A DNA stretch of 64,000 nt from Streptomyces fuscichromogenes (GTDB lineage: Bacteria; Actinomycetota; Actinomycetes; Streptomycetales; Streptomycetaceae), in NCBI RefSeq assembly GCF_014645815.1, contig NZ_BMML01000009.1:118742-182741 (forward strand), read 5' to 3'. The notes beneath the pieces were generated by a model. That model ran no database searches. It saw nothing but the letters and a program-made list of their open reading frames with translations, and was not told where the DNA came from. The translations under genes were made by a program, and so were the position numbers. The number at the start of each line of letters is the position of its first letter. The first letter of the stretch is position 1. Positions 62,373-64,000 of this stretch are shown in pieces.

Positions 62373-62409
62373 CTGCCGTCCGGGAGGCTCCGCGCCTCCC
62401 GGGCGGCAG
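62373..62409 (+). terminator. Strong terminator after SnoaL-like gene
   Basis: CTGCCGTCCGGGAGGC (62373-62388) pairs with GCCTCCCGGGCGGCAG (62394-62409), with one mismatch, then tcgtttt. Confidence 0.82.
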
Positions 62410-62451
62410 TCGTTTTCCCAGCCCGAGATTCCCAGGATCCAGGAGACACCT

Positions 62452-64000
62452 GTGACACGACAGCAGCCAGACCGGCGGCCGGCCGCCGGGCTCACCCGGC
62501 GCGGACTCCTCGGCTCGGCGGCCGCCGCCGGGGCCGGCGCGGCCCTTCTCCCCACCCCCGCCGGTGCCGCGGAGAGAGCGGCCGGTGCCCCCGCCGCGGT
62601 CACCGTCGACGCGTCCGACGCCCGCTATCTCGATCTCACCTCGCGCGGCTACAACGCGAGATTCACCGCCGCCCCCGACTCCGTGCGGCTCGTGCACAGC
62701 ACCGAACAGGTGGTGGCCGTCGTCCAGGAGGCCGTGCGCGACGGCAGACGCATCGGGGTGCGCGGCGGCGGGCACTGCCTCGACGGGCTCGTCGACGACC
62801 CGGACGTACGGATACTCGTCGACATGTCCGAGATGGACGCGGTCCGCCACGACCCCGCCCGCCGGGCCTTCCTCGTCGAGGGCGGCGCCACCCTCGGCCA
62901 TGTCTACCGGACCCTCTACCTGGAGTGGGGGGTGGCGCTGCCGGGCGGCACCTGCCCGACCGTCGGCGTCGGCGGGCATGTCACCGGCGGCGGGTACGGC
63001 GCCATGTGCCGGCAGCACGGCGCGGTCGTGGACCACCTGTACGCCGTCGAGGTGGTGACCGTGGACGCGTCCGGCACCGCCCGCGCGGTGGTCGCCACCC
63101 GGGAGCCGGACGACCCGCACCGCGAGCTGTGGTGGGCGCACACCGGCGGGGGCGGCGGCACCTACGGCATCGTCACCCGCTACTGGTTCCGCTCCCCGGA
63201 CGCCACCGGCACCGACCCGGCCGCCCTGCTGCCCCGGCCCCCGAAGACGCTCCTGAAGTCCACGGTCAGCATCAAGTGGAGCGACCTCACGGAAGCCGCC
63301 TTCACCGCCCTCGTCGCGGACCACGGCGCCTGGCACGCCCGCAACAGCGTGGCCGGCTCCGCCTACGACAGCCTGCACAGCGTGCTCATCCTCTACAACC
63401 GGGTGCAGGGCGCCGTGGTGCTCAACACCCAGATCGACGGGACCCTGCCGGACGCCGCCGCGCTCCTCGACGGGTACGTCACGGCGGTGGCCGGCGGCAT
63501 CGGGGCGCCGTACACCGAGGTCCGCTCTTCCTGGCCCTGGATGAAGACCACCCTCAAGGACCCCTACGACACCGGCCTGTACAACCGCACCAAGTCCAAG
63601 GGCGCCTACCTGCGCAGGGGCTGGTCCGCCGGGCAGGCCGCGACGCTGTACGGGTACCTCTCCGACGCCGGTTACGACGGACACGCCGGGATCCTGCTCT
63701 ACTCCTACGGCGGCAAGGTCAACACCGTCCCGTCCGCGACCACCGCGCTGGCCCAGCGGGACTCGGTCCTGAAGGCCAACTTCACCACGTACTGGCCGGA
63801 CGCCGCCTCCGACGACCGGCACGTCACCTGGATGCGGAACCTCTACCGGGACCTGTACACCGCCACCGGCGGGGTGCCCGCGCCCGACGACACCAACGAC
63901 GGTTCGTACATCAACTACCCGGACACCGACCTCGCCGACCCGGCCTGGAACACCTCGGGGGTGTCCTGGCAGAGCCTCTACTTCAAGGGCAACCTCCCGC
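62452..64000 (+). CDS. Tat-exported FAD-linked oxidase (BBE type), 3' partial
   Basis: At least 516 aa, open to the window end. Twin-arginine signal (L-T-R-R-G-L-L-G-S) with Ala-rich core. FAD-binding PCMH domain: R-G-G-G-H-C-L-D-G (His108), P-G-G-T-C-P-T-V-G-V-G-G-H (Cys168); these are the two positions of bicovalent FAD attachment in berberine-bridge-like enzymes. Substrate-binding part follows. GTG 62452 has AGGAG 6 nt upstream. The C-terminal BBE motif lies just outside or at the edge. Confidence 0.9.
   Translation, partial: MTRQQPDRRPAAGLTRRGLLGSAAAAGAGAALLPTPAGAAERAAGAPAAVTVDASDARYLDLTSRGYNARFTAAPDSVRLVHSTEQVVAVVQEAVRDGRRIGVRGGGHCLDGLVDDPDVRILVDMSEMDAVRHDPARRAFLVEGGATLGHVYRTLYLEWGVALPGGTCPTVGVGGHVTGGGYGAMCRQHGAVVDHLYAVEVVTVDASGTARAVVATREPDDPHRELWWAHTGGGGGTYGIVTRYWFRSPDATGTDPAALLPRPPKTLLKSTVSIKWSDLTEAAFTALVADHGAWHARNSVAGSAYDSLHSVLILYNRVQGAVVLNTQIDGTLPDAAALLDGYVTAVAGGIGAPYTEVRSSWPWMKTTLKDPYDTGLYNRTKSKGAYLRRGWSAGQAATLYGYLSDAGYDGHAGILLYSYGGKVNTVPSATTALAQRDSVLKANFTTYWPDAASDDRHVTWMRNLYRDLYTATGGVPAPDDTNDGSYINYPDTDLADPAWNTSGVSWQSLYFKGNLP

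Overview
High G+C, GTG/TTG starts, gene density and gene content (afsK/afsS/afsR homologues, fbiC, XRE-DUF397-HATPase modules, a bldA-type TTA codon) point to a Streptomyces chromosome. All assignments come from reading the sequence and recalling protein families; no database was searched.

Region 1 (1-11 kb) is built around the AfsK/AfsR/AfsS signalling set: the 3' part of a Ser/Thr kinase with a PQQ-type beta-propeller (afsK), a SARP-NB-ARC-TPR regulator (afsR) and a 65-aa AfsS-like peptide directly 3' of afsR, with an 11-bp direct repeat that looks like the AfsR box before it. A divergent acyl-CoA catabolic block (thiolase, DUF35, enoyl-CoA hydratase / FadD) lies between afsK and afsS-afsR. 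A WS/DGAT-type acyltransferase follows.

Region 2 (11-23 kb) holds a glycosyltransferase-thioesterase pair, an amidohydrolase, a secreted FG-GAP protein, two LLM oxidoreductases, an SDR, a D-aminoacylase-type amidohydrolase and an aldehyde dehydrogenase. The main observation of the window is a 15-bp palindrome, consensus CTGACGNNNCGTCAG, found upstream of six transcription units at 4.7, 13.3, 16.3, 18.1, 53.9 and 59.2 kb. Most are paired. Two overlap recognisable promoter hexamers. They appear to tie thiolase/DUF35/ECH, FadD, amidohydrolase, LLM, SDR and an EthD-like protein into one undescribed regulon.

Region 3 (23-40 kb) holds small regulators and enzymes: a TetR/epimerase pair, a deazaflavin-type nitroreductase, an endonuclease/phosphatase, a first XRE-DUF397/HATPase module, a DUF6247 pair resembling toxin-antitoxin, an aldo-keto reductase, a PHP-family metallohydrolase, an LLM enzyme next to fbiC (F420 biosynthesis), an L,D-transpeptidase-like protein without the catalytic Cys, a lipoprotein, an I36 inhibitor and a TTA-containing HTH regulator.

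Region 4 (39-51 kb) is accessory: an NB-ARC/TPR ATPase, a second XRE-DUF397/HATPase module, an HTH/zinc-ribbon protein with a perfect hairpin at its start, an ADP-ribosylglycohydrolase homologue that has lost its metal ligands, a secreted Gln/Gly block-repeat protein, a MmyB-like regulator, an HTTM-DUF5819 pair and a secreted Gly/Thr/Ser repeat protein.

Region 5 (51-64 kb) has a sodium:solute symporter, an SDR of the CTGACG regulon, a translationally coupled GH63-like/GH13 pair, an EthD-like protein of the regulon, LtrA, an MFS exporter, a SnoaL-like protein and a Tat-exported flavin oxidase cut by the window end. A dispersed palindromic element (core GCGCAGTTCCCCGCGCCCCT) occurs four times between genes. 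No rRNA, tRNA, CRISPR array or insertion sequence was recognised.
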